A stretch of DNA of 50,572 bases from Gnetum montanum (GCA_015680685.1 MNCI01033329.1:323089-373660), one strand, 5' to 3'; positions 32,490 to 44,441 are shown, numbered from the stretch's first letter. Notes: generated by a model from the sequence alone, not told the origin. Made by a program: numbers and translations.

Positions 32490-32957
32490 CCACCCAACAC
32501 TTTTAAGTTTTTTTCATTTGCTTCAAAATGATAGGGAAGTTTTTGTGATTTTTTAGAGCCCAAAGCCTTCTAAAGCCCATAATTTTCACATTGTTCATCC
32601 AAATGACTCCATTCTTCAATCCTATAGCTACCAAAGATAAGCTCTTAGTCGTGGAAGCCAAAAATCTTATGGTTTCTAATAAAACATTTTCAAAATTTTT
32701 CCGACTCCCCCAAAGGGTTAATGAATAGAATAACATTAAACCATCAATTTTTGAGATTTTAACCCTTCCAAAAAACTTTGGTAAACCTAAAATTAATTAT
32801 TAATATTAAAATAATATTTAAAGTAATCAACTAGACCATGATTAAAACTTATCCAAGTGTAAATACCTCAAGAGATAAGGTATCCCAATTGTTTCAAGTT
32901 ACACATTAAATGCTAATCCTTGGTCATGTTGTGATCATAGATGGTGCCAAGACTAAA
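32490..32957 (+). other. Leader of the extra ORF in element B
   Basis: About 470 nt between the TATA and the chosen ATG (32958). It is similar to the leader in A at both ends. An ATG at 32941 is an alternative start in another frame; 32958 is preferred because MATRRRIIT parallels MASKRGQKE of A. Confidence 0.5.
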
Positions 32958-35791
32958 ATGGCCACAAGAAGAAGGATCATCACAACCAAGGGAAAAATGA
33001 ACAAGAGCTAGAAGGAAATAGTAGGAACAAGCCTAGGAGAATGCAACAAAAACTCACAAAATGTGACCTCTTTGGGAGGATCCTAAAGTGATATATGTTC
33101 AATAGGTTCTTGAAGAAGAGGTTATAACTGAACAATCCCAAAGAGGAGAGGCACTAGAATCCATATCAAGACTTGAGGTCACATTGACACAAGCCTACCT
33201 TGACATGATCAAGCCTCATGATGTTCAAAGCTCAATTCTCCAAGAACTAAACTTTGCACCATTCTTGAAAAATGCTCCACCAGAAGTCAAAACACAATTG
33301 CCAAACTCTCCCATGTGGCCAATCATCACTTCGAGTGGGAAGTGGTACATGGTAGAGACATATATCTTATGGAATAGCAAAAAGGTAGGAGCCACTATGA
33401 GAATCAAGAACATTTAGGTGTCCTACTTGGTAGAAGCTATTGCATAGGCTATTGGTCTACCTAATCCTAGCACTCATGTAGCAAAGATCTCCATGCATGT
33501 AGCAAAGATCTCCATGCATGCAAATCCAAAGGTAAAAAGGAAGTGGCCCCAGTGGTGTTATGGGGTTAACTATAAAGAGTTTAACATGCTCACAATAGAA
33601 AAGCACATATACTTTAAGATAGCAGCTTATCACCTCAATTCGATAGTGAGGCCCAACAAGGTGACTACTTTCTCAACCTAAGCATGTACCATTTTAAGTA
33701 GGAAGTTTCTTGTTAACCTTCCATAGTTAATATATCTAGAGATGGAAAAACATTTTTAAAAAATGTAAATGGAAGAAAAACCCTACACTTTCCATTCTTT
33801 ATAAGAAAACTTTATAAAATGACAAGGATAGTCTGTTATGCTAATGACACAATCAGGCATACTCCTATCATCTCCTGGTTTGAGATGATGAAAGATAAGA
33901 TCCCTACCATGTCCAAAGAAGAGGAGCATCAACTACCACTTTCACCACCCACTAAAGAAATAACATTGGAGGCTTTTGTAGCCATTAAAAGCTTGTAAGA
34001 AATCTAAGAGTACCTCTTGCATAAGTGAGAGTAGCTAGCAAGAACAAGTGGTGGGGATCCATTTGTCTACCATCCTACAATGAGTCACCTTAATGAAGTG
34101 GCTCAACAATTAGTTAGATGGAGGGAGGTGGGCCAATATTCTCAACCCAAAGAATTTAGTTGCCCACAAGGTCAAATCCTACTACCCGAGAGGTAACATT
34201 ATCTCTCTCATAATAATAGCAATTCCTAGAAATCTCTAGAAATGTCACTACCTTTTCAATGCACTTGGAGAAGGATGAGAGGGAAACTATCTTGGTGATG
34301 CAGCAACAAGGGCAGGAGATCATAGTAGAAGTGGTTGTTGATCAAATCGTATAAGTACTAAATGCACCTACAGTGTCTCTACCAAACATTTTATCACTCA
34401 AAGATGTGCAAACATCTATAGGGACTATTAGTAGAGGATTGCAACTAGTGGTAACTAGGCAATTGATTTCAGATATCTTTGATTTTTTAGATAACATCAC
34501 TATAACCCAATTAGAGCTACTTGAAGTAAAGGGCAAATGCATCATTCTAGAGGGGCAACTTGATACAGCTCAAGCATAAAACCAATGCTTGGCCATGGAG
34601 GTTGCCAAATAAAGATCCCATCTAACTAATCTTGTGCTCCTCAACCATGCACTAACAAGAGATGAAGCCTTTCAATAGCTTGAAGATAGACTTAAATAGG
34701 TTAAGGTAGGCATGGTGACGGCCATATTTGACTAGTTCATGGTTGAGGCCAAAACATATTTAGTTTAGAAGAAGTTGGTCTAGATGTGCCAAGAGAATGA
34801 GATGCTAACTACAAAAAATCATCACCTATAGAATGTTGATGTGCAGAATTAACAAATGTAAGAATTCATCCATCAATAGTAGGAGCAACTAGCCAAGGTG
34901 AACACTAATCATAGGAGATTGGCAATAGAAAATACAAATCTCTCTATGGAGGAAGTCCATGCCTTACACCAAAAATCTACAATTGAGATTGCCACCTCGA
35001 AGAAAGAGGCCCTTAAATTTGATCGAGTCAAGAACCACCACAAAGATTAGGTTGGCCTACAAAAGGAAGTTAATGAAGAACACATCCAAATGGCTAAGGC
35101 AAAAGTCAATGAGACCCTCCAACAACTTTAGCAAGGGAAAGAGATGTGGCATCCTATCATTGATGGGATAGATGCCTACAACAAAGTAGAGATATGCATG
35201 AAGGAATTGAAGATTGAAGAGATGACTAAATATATAGAGCTTACCAGTCTCTAATATGTAAACTTGGCAATGTTGACTATTGGATAGCTATGATCAAAGT
35301 TGGAGAAGTAGGTGGCCAACTCATACTTGCTATACAAAGAATATTTTAAGAACCACAAGGAAACTAAGCAAAATCTTGAGACTATAAATGCAAAACTTGA
35401 AGTTCTTAGGGTAAGATTCACTGATCAAAGATCAACCACTAAGAACCTAGCCAAATGAATGAATGATTACCAGGAGCTATAGAATTCAATCAAGGCATTC
35501 AACATCAAACATAAAAAATTTACTATCTAGTTCATTAATGTTAATAATTTGTTTGCAAAAATTCCCTGTCCTTGGGATGTGCCCATTTTGATCCACACTG
35601 GCAAAGTTACATGGACCATGCATGATCCAAGGAGTGAGGAGAAAATGAAAGCATTGTTGGATGCTTTCCGTCTTGCATTGGAAGTTGTAGCCATAGTAAG
35701 AAAACCACAATAGCCTCAACCAATGCATGTGCTTGAAGCAAGAGAAGGTCCTTTGAAATCTCAAGAGCCTCCACTACCTAGGACCATTTAA
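32958..35791 (+). pseudogene. Extra 3' ORF of element B, broken
   Basis: Homologue of the A ORF at nearly equal length (~944 codons). The N-terminus is basic (MATRRRIIT). The conserved block at 33184-33417 reads NSPMWPIITSSGKWYMVETYILW, here split by position, and parallels SLLWPILFESGAWYLGETYQ of A. The long middle is Gln/Lys/Glu-rich and coiled-coil-like. The end is SQEPPLPRTI with a stop at 35789, matching EEPPSPGTT of A. Stops and frameshifts are more frequent than in A. It lies between the internal promoter and the polypurine tract. Confidence 0.7.
33477..33518 (+). repeat. 21-bp perfect tandem duplication
   Basis: TGTAGCAAAGATCTCCATGC plus A occurs twice in a row inside the extra ORF, duplicating seven codons (VAKISMH) without a frame change. 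Confidence 0.9.
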
Positions 35792-36013
35792 TATTCTTCC
35801 TTGTCTTCAAACCATTAGAAGAATCATGTTTATCAAATTTTGTCTTGGTGCTCCATTTTGTAGTTATAAACACCAAAAAAATTTGTAATGATTGTATATC
35901 CATACACTCGGGCACTTTGTGTTTGTTTATGTTTGTTTTATGTTTGTTGTTAGTCAATAATCTCATACCTTTCCAAATTTGTAAAGAACTTGAGGATGAG
36001 TTTTTATCCATTC

Positions 36014-36022
36014 GTGGGGGTA
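36014..36022 (+). other. Polypurine tract of element B
   Basis: GTGGGGGTA precedes LTR start TGATGAATC. The upstream box AACTTGAGGATGAGTTTTT is shared with A and C. Confidence 0.85.
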
Positions 36023-36045
36023 TGATGAATCATAAATGAGCTATG

Positions 36046-36106
36046 TTGACTAGGCCTCTTCAACTAGGCCCTGTCAACTAGTCCTCATTGACTAGGCTTT
36101 GTTGAC
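36046..36106 (+). promoter_or_regulatory. 14-bp array in the 3' LTR of B
   Basis: CTAGG or CTAGT cores begin at 36050, 36064, 36078 and 36092, exactly 14 bp apart, each in a GTCAACTAGGCC-like unit. The phase is the same as in the 5' LTR. Confidence 0.75.
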
Positions 36107-36381
36107 ACATGATTTAATACATTAACATGGCCCCATCAATGTAATGTCTATTTTTGCCTATAAGTACATGCTCGCCTATCATGTTTATGGCATGTCTTGT
36201 CATAGTTGTAGTGGAGCTCTTGTAGTTTTATCATTTGGAAGTTTGAACATTTTTCTAAGTGCCTACAATAGCAGTCAAAAGTGTACGAATCTTTATTTGA
36301 GCACTATTATACTTGAGCACAGTAGTGTGTGTGGCAATAAAGAAAAGCTTTTTGATAAAGCTTGCAACACTTTGAAATAGA

Positions 36382-36401
36382 TTATTTATTTATTTATTTA
36401 T
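36382..36401. repeat. (ATTT)n simple repeat
   Basis: TTATTTATTTATTTATTTAT at the junction between LTR B and element G; it could have favoured the rearrangement. Confidence 0.85.
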
Positions 36402-36415
36402 GCATTTAATTAAAT

Positions 36416-37671
36416 GTTCTAAAATTTGCAAAGTTATTTTCCTATTTATCTCCCTTGTTTCTCTCTCACTCCATTCTACAAGTTTTATTTCCCCTGTTGT
36501 GTTATTTTTGTGCAAGTAATATTTGTGAACAATAATTTTTTCACAATGTGTAATCTTATCACAAGTGGTATCAAAGCAAGGTTGAGCAAGGTTAGGTTGT
36601 GCAATGTTTGTTATTGGTGGAGCATAAAAGGTATTCTAGGGTGGATTATGCATAGATTTTTTTTTCTATTTTAACACAAATTCTTTTAGTGGGAGCTATG
36701 TGTACAAGATGGTAAAATATCTTGTTTTAATTCTCATTAATGAATTAAATAGATAAAAAGAAAAGAGGATGTTGGCACTATTAATTGATTGGACATGTGA
36801 AAAGGGATTTCTCTATTTCAAAACATGATGATGTTGTCTCTTGGATTTTTTGTTGTTGAAGAGACATCTTATTATTATGTCAAAGTATAAGCTAAAAGTC
36901 TCTTTTGTTTTGTTCAAGTTTTATGTTAGCATGTGTTATGGTTTTTGGGATAGTATTTGGTAATGATGGTGTAATGTTTTCTCATGTTTTTTTAGCTTGA
37001 GGAGGCCTAGTCTTTTAGGATGTTTCATGCAAGGATGCTCCTCAAATAGTTGTATGTGTACATATGATTTTCCTACATGTTGTGGAAGGCGTACCTATGA
37101 TTTTTCTTCATGTTGTGGAAGGCACAGCATGTTGATTGATGAAGTTTTTCTAGCTTGTTTTTCATTAGTCTAAGTGATTTTTTTTCAAGTGGATGATTGC
37201 TAGAGATGTGAAGATAAAATCTATAGTTAACTTGTGTTGAACTTCACTTTTGTTTTGTTTAGTTTTAGAATTTTTTAAAATATGAAAAAAAAGAGTTAAG
37301 ATATCTAAAACTTGTTGTAAAAGAAAAAGTGAAGACACGTTTGAGTTAATTATTAGTTGTTTCCATTATTTTAATCCTAAATCTGGCTATTTAAATTCAT
37401 CTTGGATTTGGTTATGATTAGTGAGTTGAGAGTGTGTGGCATCTTGTGTAAGGATTATTGTGTGGAAGCAACTGACTTTTGCTCTTTGTAAAGATCTTTG
37501 TGTATCTCTAGAGTTTTGAAGATGTTGTAAAAGTTATGAACTTGCTTTCTTGTGTATCTCCCTTGTTTCTCTCTTACTTTAGTCTACAAGTTTTTCCCAT
37601 GTTGTTGTGTTATTTTTGTGCTAGTAATATTTGCAAATAACAATTTTTGCACAACACATAATCTTATAACA
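36416..37671 (+). mobile_element. Small copia-like element G (TRIM-like), 5' truncated
   Basis: Two similar LTR ends are present: 36432-36563 and 37549-37671 (TATCTCCCTTGTTTCTCTC ... AATCTTAT(C/A)ACA). After the first comes TGGTATCAAAGC (36566-36577), a copia-type initiator-Met primer site. A polypurine-like AAGTGGATGAT precedes TGCTAGAG at 37198, which would start a 474-bp second LTR. Only ~620 bp lie between primer site and tract and no coding is seen, so it resembles a TRIM-type non-autonomous element. The first LTR lacks its 5' part. Confidence 0.55.
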
Positions 37672-39159
37672 CTAATTTGGTAGAGTAATATATGATCTCC
37701 TCCACTATGAGAATGCTAATAAGAGTGTCCTCCTAAGCTATGTAAGCAATAGTTCCAGAGAACAGAGGTTGAGATCTACTATTCACTAAGACTTTTCCAC
37801 TATAAACATGGGTTTTGGGTAGGTACCACAATAGTGAAAATAGTCTAAATAATATGTAGAGGATGCAAATGGTGATAATGGAGGATGGTAGAGGTCTGGT
37901 GCAGCTATCCATGGGGCTAGCACAACCTATTATTGGGCCAATGCAACTCTTTGCAAATATTATTTTATTTTGTTCTGTGTGTGTGTGTGTGTGTGTGTGT
38001 GTATTACTATCCATTGTTATGTGAAATTGTATATTCAACCTAACACCAATTGTTTCTAGCACATGAATTTTTTTCTTATTCACACACTAGCTAGTTGCAT
38101 GAGATAGAGCATTTAGTAGAAGTTCCTTATGCACATAGGAATCAAAACAATCAACTTTGTTGATATTATTGTAAATTGCTTTGGTTGTTCATTTGGTTAA
38201 ACAATTATGAAAGTTGATATCCAAGTTTTTGAGAATAGTTAAATGACTCCATTGAAACAATCTAGCTCTGCTGAGGCTGTAAGGTGTGTTGAGCAATTCC
38301 ATTAATAAGAAAGCCCAATCAAAATTGATTCTACCCCCAAGGAAAATGATGATAGCATAAGCTACAGAGGCCAGTGTGACCATTCTCTTCTCATCCTCTT
38401 GTTCTTGTTATTGTTGTTCTTCTTTAAATGTTTGCTGAAACATGACATCATGAAATGGCCTTATATATCAACTACTCTACATCTTTCCATTTTTAAGCTA
38501 CTTTTTTCTATCACTCTTATGAGTTTTAGAATCTATTTTGTAGGATCTTGAAACAATTATCTTTTCATAACTTGGAGACCATAAAATCACACCAAGTTAG
38601 TTAAATAAATAAAAAGAAGCAAGAGGAATTTTAAGATGTCCAATTTTGGAATTCATAACCATTTCCTCCAAAGTTGAAGTACAAAGCTAGGACATAATTT
38701 CCATTGAAGAGCTTATTGATAATTTCATAATATTTACAAACACATATAATGAAAAAAGTAACATCTTTTTTACCACCATTTCATAGGAGATAGAGATTAG
38801 GCCTTGATATTAACAACTCTCAAACTCATCAATTAGAGTTTTCCACAGAAAAATTTGCAAAGTCTACTTATAAAGCATTATGAAAATGACATCATGATTT
38901 TCTCCTATGGCACAACTTTCCAAATATCTAACACTTATTCTTGAAATATTTTTCAGCTATGTTTTTATTAAATTGCAAAAGTAGTTTAATGACTACTCTT
39001 TGGTCCTAGCTTAATATTCCATAATAAAGCTTGCCATACCTTCCTACTACATACTCTATGTTCTACACATACATCATCTTTCTTAAATTTTTCTTAAAAT
39101 TTATAGCTCCTCTTTTAGTGTCACAACCTCATAAGGCCTATTCCATTAAATGATTGAAA
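37672..39159. other. Unassigned region between G and the E1 gag remnant
   Basis: Contains a (TG)n run at 37976-38002. Otherwise it is AT-rich with no recognised domain. By position it should correspond to the gag C-terminus region of E1, but I cannot align it. Confidence 0.4.
37976..38002. repeat. (TG)n microsatellite
   Basis: About 13 TG units. Confidence 0.95.
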
Positions 39160-39580
39160 TGTGCCAACAATTGTATCATCAGATTATGTTTTAGAAAGCA
39201 TAGTCATCTCACTAATGATTTCATCTAATCAACTAAAGAAATTTCTCATATTTTCATTCTCTTCTATCCTCGTAACATTAAAATGTTCTCTTAAAGTTAG
39301 CATCCTAGAATTCTTCATAAATAGCTTAAAGATGCTTCCACATTTCTTTGGCTAATTAAAGGTGCGTAATCTTTATACACATTGCTCTATCCAAGCCATA
39401 GATCAAAGTTTTCATAGCTTGAGCATCATGTATAGTATTATTGGTAACTCTAATAATTTCCTTTCATACATCATCACTATGAGCTAGAAGATATGTCTTC
39501 ATCTTGAATTTTCATAGAGGATAATCTAAGCCATCAAACCATGAAGCTTTGTTAGATAGGAATCCCTGATTCTGTGCCAT
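39160..39580 (-). pseudogene. Gag N-terminal part of E1
   Basis: Begins ATGGCACAGAATCAGGG (minus, 39580), ~60 nt after the primer site. Translation MAQNQGFLSNKASWFDGLDY, then KFKMKTYLLAHSDDV and a DEIISEMTML segment, parallels the plus-strand gag of F at 48300-48720. It is a UBN2-type copia gag. Stops are present, and similarity is lost below ~39160. Confidence 0.7.
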
Positions 39581-39638
39581 GTCCAAGATAGTAAAAAAAA
39601 AGTGCAACATAAATGGTTAAATCAAGAGGTGTTAACCA

Positions 39639-39653
39639 AGCTCTAATATCAAT
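39639..39653 (-). other. Primer binding site of E1
   Basis: On the minus strand ATTGATATTAGAGC follows LTR end TAACA, close to the TGGTATCAGAGC initiator-Met site of copia elements. Confidence 0.65.
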
Positions 39654-39906
39654 TGTTATTTCCTAGATGTAGCTAAAGATACTAAGAGGAATGGGGTGAA
39701 TCAAGGCCTATTAAAAAAATATAGAATTAAGTGAATATCGGTAGAAGACTAGTAGAAAGCCCTAAATAGAGTTAATGTAGAAAAACAAAGCACCTATGTA
39801 GAAAAGAGTAAACAGATATCAAACTTTTAAGGTGATTTAGCTACTAGATTTTTTAGTCTATATCCACCACAAAACCCTCTCCAAATTCTAGGTGGAAAAG
39901 TAATTT

Positions 39907-39911
39907 CATTA
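39907..39911. other. Target site duplication of element D, left
   Basis: CATTA, repeated at 44722-44726. Confidence 0.9.
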
Positions 39912-40202
39912 TGTTATATTCAGGAATAGATAAAGAACCGAAGAAAAAATAAAACATAGGCAACACACACAGCTTTGTATGAAGTTTAAGCAAGCACACC
40001 ACCGGAAATGCATGAGAATTTTTATTAAATAATTTTTGCTAGATACAATTATGGTTACAGGAACGTTTTTGGGCCATTACGAAAGAGAACCAAAACTGGA
40101 CCAGAACCACTAACTGCTGGAACCAGTAACTACTACTAACTATTGCTCATTGCTGCTAACTAGTTTTGACCCATGTTGGATCAGCCACCACATAACTTAA
40201 CA
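39912..40202 (-). repeat. 3' LTR of element D
   Basis: 291 bp, TGTTATATTCAGG...CATAACTTAACA in plus reading. It differs from the other copy by about a dozen or more substitutions and a small indel near the left end. Confidence 0.92.
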
Positions 40203-40216
40203 ATCTCCCACTTGGA
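40203..40216 (-). other. Polypurine tract of element D
   Basis: Minus strand CCAAGTGGGAGAT precedes LTR start TGTTAAG, the usual copia form. Confidence 0.85.
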
Positions 40217-40289
40217 GATGGATCAAACAAAAACTCTTACTCCCTTACTTATTCCACATATGCTATTAATCCCACAAACAATGCCTCCT

Positions 40290-42110
40290 CATTGCTAACC
40301 ATGCAGACCTGCTAAGGTTGTGCAAAGTTTCAGCTTAGCAAAGGTGACTACCTTGGTTAACATGTCTGCAGGGTTGTTTGAACCAGGAATCTTCCTCAGC
40401 AATGCTGTTCCATCATTTATCAATTCCTAGATATGATGATACCTCATCTAAATGTGTTTGGATTTGGAATGGAAGATTGGATTTTTAGCTAGATGTATGG
40501 CACTTTGACTATCAATGAAAGTCTCATTGTTGTACTGTGTCTTACCCAATTCTTTTAGAAGACCCTTCAACCAGATCATCTCTTTTCTAGCTTCTGAGAT
40601 AGCCATATATTCTGCTTCTGTGGTTGAGAGAGCAATGCTCTGCTAAAGTCGAGACATCCAGCTCATAGTCATGTTGCCCACGGTAAAGAGACAACCAGTG
40701 GTGCTCTTCGAGCTATCCAAGTCACCTCCCAAATATGCATTAGAAAACCCCTATAAAGTAATGCTACTCTTTTAAAACAAAGTTTCATACCTGAAGTTCC
40801 TTTCAGATATCTTAGGAGCCACTTTACAACTTCCCAATGCTCCCTTCCTGGATCAGACATAAACCTGCTAACAACTCCCACTGCATGAGCTATATCTAGC
40901 CTAGTACATACCATAGCATACATCAAGCTTCCAACTACTGAAGCATAAGGTACTTTGTCCATGTGTTTTCTCTCCTCATCTATCTTTGGTGCCTTCACCT
41001 TGGAGAGATGAACATGGCTTCCCATAGGAGTATTTCTGATCTTGGCATCTTGAAGACTAAACTTTTTCAGAAACTTTCCTATGTACTTTTCTTGAAATAA
41101 CTTCAGTAATCCCTCTGATCTATCTCTAGATATTCTCATCCCAAGTATCTGCTTAGCTGGCCCCAAGTCTTTCATCTCAAATTTTCTTGCCAAATGCTGC
41201 TTTAAGCTATTGATCTCCTTCATGCTAGATCCTGCAACTAGCATATCATCAACATATAATAACAATATTATATAACAGTCATTAGTATTCTTGAAATATA
41301 GCAGTGATCCATATCACTTCGAACAAAGCCATTTTTACACATAAATCCATCAAACTTTTTGTACGATTGCCTTGGAGCCTGCTTCAACCCATACAAGCTT
41401 TTCTTCAATTTACACACCATATTTTCCCTCCCTAGAACTTGGAAGCCTTCTAGTTGTGTCATGTAAATGTTTTCTTCGAGGTCACCATGTAGAAATGCAA
41501 TTTTGACATCTAGCTGCTCTAGATGCAAATCATCATCAACCATAATACTTAGCACTACTCTAATAGTAGTCAACTTTACTAGAAGTGAAAAAATTTCTGT
41601 GTAGTCAATTCCCTTTTTCTATTGGAAACCCTTAACTACTAACCTTGCTTTGTATCTTTTGCTGCCATCATGTTCTTCCTTGACCCTGTACACCCACTTA
41701 TTTTGCAATGCCTTCTTTCCTTCTGGCAACTCAGTTAGTGTCCATGTCATATTTTTGTAGAGTGACTTCATCTCATCTCTCATAGCCATCTCCCACTCAA
41801 CACAATCTGTTGCGTGCATTGCTTCATCCAAACATTGTGGTTCCCCAACATCAGTCAACAATAAGTAATGTAACAAGGGAGAATACTTTTCGCTAAGCTT
41901 TCGTGTTCTTGCAGGCCTTCTCAACTGAGGCTCTAGTGTGGCTATTTCTGCAACATCATTTTCATTTTCAGCTATCCTGTTTCCAGGATTTTCTTGAGTC
42001 CTTCCATCCACATCCCTCTTAGATATCTCTTCCAGTTCAGCCTTCTCACATTCCTTTTCTTGCTTCCCTACAATGTTGGATTCTAAACCGAACCTATCCT
42101 TGTACATCAT
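40290..42110 (-). pseudogene. Reverse transcriptase and RNase H of element D
   Basis: Minus strand from 42110: linker, then RT (WEMAMRDEMKSLYKNMTW, ALQNKWVYRVKEEHDGSKR; LDVKIAFLHGDLEE near 41510 with first catalytic Asp; SLYGLKQAPRQSYKKF; LLYVDDMLVAGS near 41260 with the YVDD pair; DIAHAVGVVSRFM). RNase H follows: GGDLDSSKSTTGCLF near 40720, [16 protein letters not shown] near 40610 and [13 protein letters not shown] near 40520, so all acidic residues are readable. Frames are broken near 41620, 41270, 40790 and 40650. Confidence 0.9.
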
Positions 42111-43551
42111 GTGTTCATTAAAAATGACATCCCTCTATCTAATAATTTTCCTATTTTGATCATCCCAAAAATGATAACCAAAATTATCGGAACCATAGCC
42201 AATAAAATAAAATTTCTTGGCTTTAGGATCAATCTTATCTCTATCATTTGAATCAATATGCACATACGATACACACCCAAAAATTTTCAAATGTGAAAGA
42301 TTTACCTCCTTCCCAGTCCATACCTCCTCTGGTATTCTGAACTCCAATGGAACTGAAGGTGCTTGATTAATGAGGTAGGCTGCTGTGTTAAATGCATCTG
42401 CCCAAAAGAACTTTGGTAGCCCAGAGTGTATTCTCATGNTCTTATCTCTATCATTTGAATCAATATGCACATACGATACACACCCAAAAATTTTCAAATG
42501 TGAAAGATTTACCTCCTTCCCAGTCCATACCTCCTCTGGTATTCTGAACTCCAATGGAACTGAAGGTGCTCGATTAATGAGGTAGGCTGCTATGTTAAAT
42601 GCATCTACCCAAAAGAACTTTGGTAGCCCAGAGTGTATTCTCATGCTCCTAGCTCTTTCATTCAAGGTTCTGTTCATCTGTTCAGCAACACTATTTTGCT
42701 CTGGCGTTCTTGGAACTATCTTGATCATCCTGATCCCATTTTCTGAACAGAAATTCTTGAATTCTTGGCTGTCATATTCCCCTCCATTATCTGACTTCAG
42801 AAATTTTATTTTTAAACTAGTCTAATTTTCTACTTCAACTTTCCACATTTTAAAAATTAGAAAACACATCAAATTTATTTTTAAGAAAATAAACCCATAC
42901 CTTCCTAGTGGAGTCATCAATGAAGGTGACATAATAGCTTGAGCCTCCAAGAGACTTCACTGGAGTTGTCCCCCATACATCTAAATGCACCAGTTCAAGC
43001 TTTTCAATTTGTGATATCCTCCCTATCTTTGAGAAAGTAACTCATTTTTTCTTCCCATAAACATAATCTTCACACAAGCCAACATCATCACACTTAAACT
43101 TTGGTAACTTTTCCTTTGATGCCAATAGCTTCATACTTTTTTCACTCATGTGCCCAAGTCTTCGATGCCATAGGACTGAATCACCATCATAGTTAGCAAC
43201 TACAACTGCATCTTTCTTTACTGTAGTCATGTACAATGTTCCCACCTTACTACCTCATGCAACAACAAAGTTTCCCTTGGTAATCTTCCATGATCTATCG
43301 CCAAATGTTGTTGTATACCCATCCAAATCCATCTGACTCATGGAGATTAAATTTTTCTTAAGTCCAGGAACATGTCTTACATCTTGCAATTTCCATTGCA
43401 TCCCTTGGGTGGTCTTTATTTGAACTTCATCCTTCCCCACAATATCCAAAGGTTCATCATCTGCAAGATAAACCTTTCCAAACTTCCCTGCAACATAATT
43501 GTGTAACAATTCGTTGCATGAAGTGGAGTGGAATGAAGCACCTGAATCCAA
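42111..43551 (-). pseudogene. Protease and integrase of element D
   Basis: Minus strand: protease active site LDSGASFHST at ~43551, then SMSQMDLDGYTTTFGD, GAG-pre-integrase (VLWHRRLGHMSEKSM near 43180), and the integrase core with LDVWGTTP (first Asp near 42980), SDNGGEYDSQEF (second Asp near 42790) and NSVAEQMNRTL (Glu near 42690). An N at 42439 separates two copies of a 206-bp segment, so the C-terminal part appears twice in translation. Frame breaks near 43250, 43040 and 42830. Confidence 0.9.
42233..42645. repeat. 206-bp duplication with a single N between copies
   Basis: 42233-42438 and 42440-42645 match with about three differences; both code for the same integrase segment (RIHSGLPKFFW...). 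A real tandem duplication here would be unusual, and the N at the exact joint suggests two overlapping contigs that were not merged. Confidence 0.9.
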
Positions 43552-44409
43552 AATTCAAGATTCAATGGGATTGTCCACACAGCAAATCAAAGCATCAGCA
43601 ATAATCTCCTCTACTGCATTCGCTGATTCATCATCTTGAGTGTGATTTTTCTTCTTCTTTAGTGCCCTACACTGATTTCTAAAGTGACCCTTCTTGTCAG
43701 AATTTCAGCAAACAACTTCCCTGTGACTTTTAGATTTTCCTCTACCTCTGGACTTCAATCTACCATTACCATGGTTTTGATCATGTTGTGAGCTCCTACC
43801 TCTGATTTCTGTAGTCAAAGCAGACCCTGAGGATTCACTTAACTCCCTTCTACGAATGTCCTCACTAAGAATCAAATCTCAAATATCATTCAACTTTAAT
43901 TTTGAAGTACCTGATGAGCTACTCACAGCAGTCACTGTTGCAAACCAACTCTCTAGCAAAGATAATAGCAAAATTAACACCTAGATTTCATCCTCAAAGG
44001 TGATCGCCACTAAATTCAATTCACTAATTATCATATTGAATTCATTGATGTGATTTGTAACTGATGCACCTTCACCCATCTTCATATTGAACAATCAACG
44101 CATCAAATATACCTTGTTTGCAGCAGATGGCTTTTCATACATACTTGACAACATTTTTATTAAACCTGCAGTGGGTGTCTCATTAACAATGTTGAATGCG
44201 ACGTTTCTTGCCAATGTCAATCTAATCACACCAAGTGCCTGCCGATCTAAGAGATTCCAATCTTCTTGATCCATTTGATCTAGCTTGTTTCCTAGCAGTG
44301 GTTCATGCAACTTCTTTTGATACAAATAATCTCCAATCTGCATCTTCCAGAACCCAAAGTCTGTTCCATCGAATTTATCGATCCAGACTTTCCCGTCCTT
44401 GGATGCCAT
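43552..44409 (-). pseudogene. Gag of element D
   Basis: Starts MASKDGKVWIDKFDG at 44409, ~30 nt after the primer site. UBN2-type gag core (FGFWKMQIGDYLYQKKLHEPL, split by position; LTLARNVAFNIVNE). The zinc knuckle near 43708-43667 reads C-stop-N-S-DKKGHFRNQC: its second Cys is Ser and a stop lies within it. A stop after YLMR (44097) also breaks it. Confidence 0.88.
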
Positions 44410-44422
44410 TGCTCCCACTGAT

Positions 44423-44441
44423 CTGTTGCTCCAATACCAGT
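44423..44441 (-). other. Primer binding site of element D
   Basis: Minus strand TGGTATTGGAGCAACAG follows the 5' LTR after two bases, close to the initiator-Met site TGGTATCAGAGC. Confidence 0.85.

Larger units (their letters stand above)
15103..36412 (+). mobile_element. Ty3/gypsy element B (Athila/Tat-like), interrupted by A
   Basis: Order on the plus strand: 5' LTR (15103-15999), tRNA-Asp primer site, insertion of element A, then gag, protease, RT, RNase H, integrase, post-pol region, internal promoter, extra ORF, polypurine tract and truncated 3' LTR from 36023. The RT phrase FLDGYSGYNQI and the FMDD variant are typical of Athila-type elements. It is degenerate throughout. The left flank ends ATTGG at 15098-15102, but the right LTR is truncated so a target duplication cannot be confirmed. 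Confidence 0.85.
36023..36412 (+). repeat. 3' LTR of element B, truncated
   Basis: Matches the first ~390 bp of the 5' LTR, including the array and a TATA box (TATAAGTA near 36160). Similarity ends in an ATTT-repeat region near 36412, where a different LTR fragment (element G) begins. About 500 bp of LTR and the right target duplication are missing. Confidence 0.82.

Noticed and set aside
37733-38083. 116-codon minus-strand ORF with a Thr-His run
   Set aside because: The run comes from the (TG)n microsatellite; no domain is visible.
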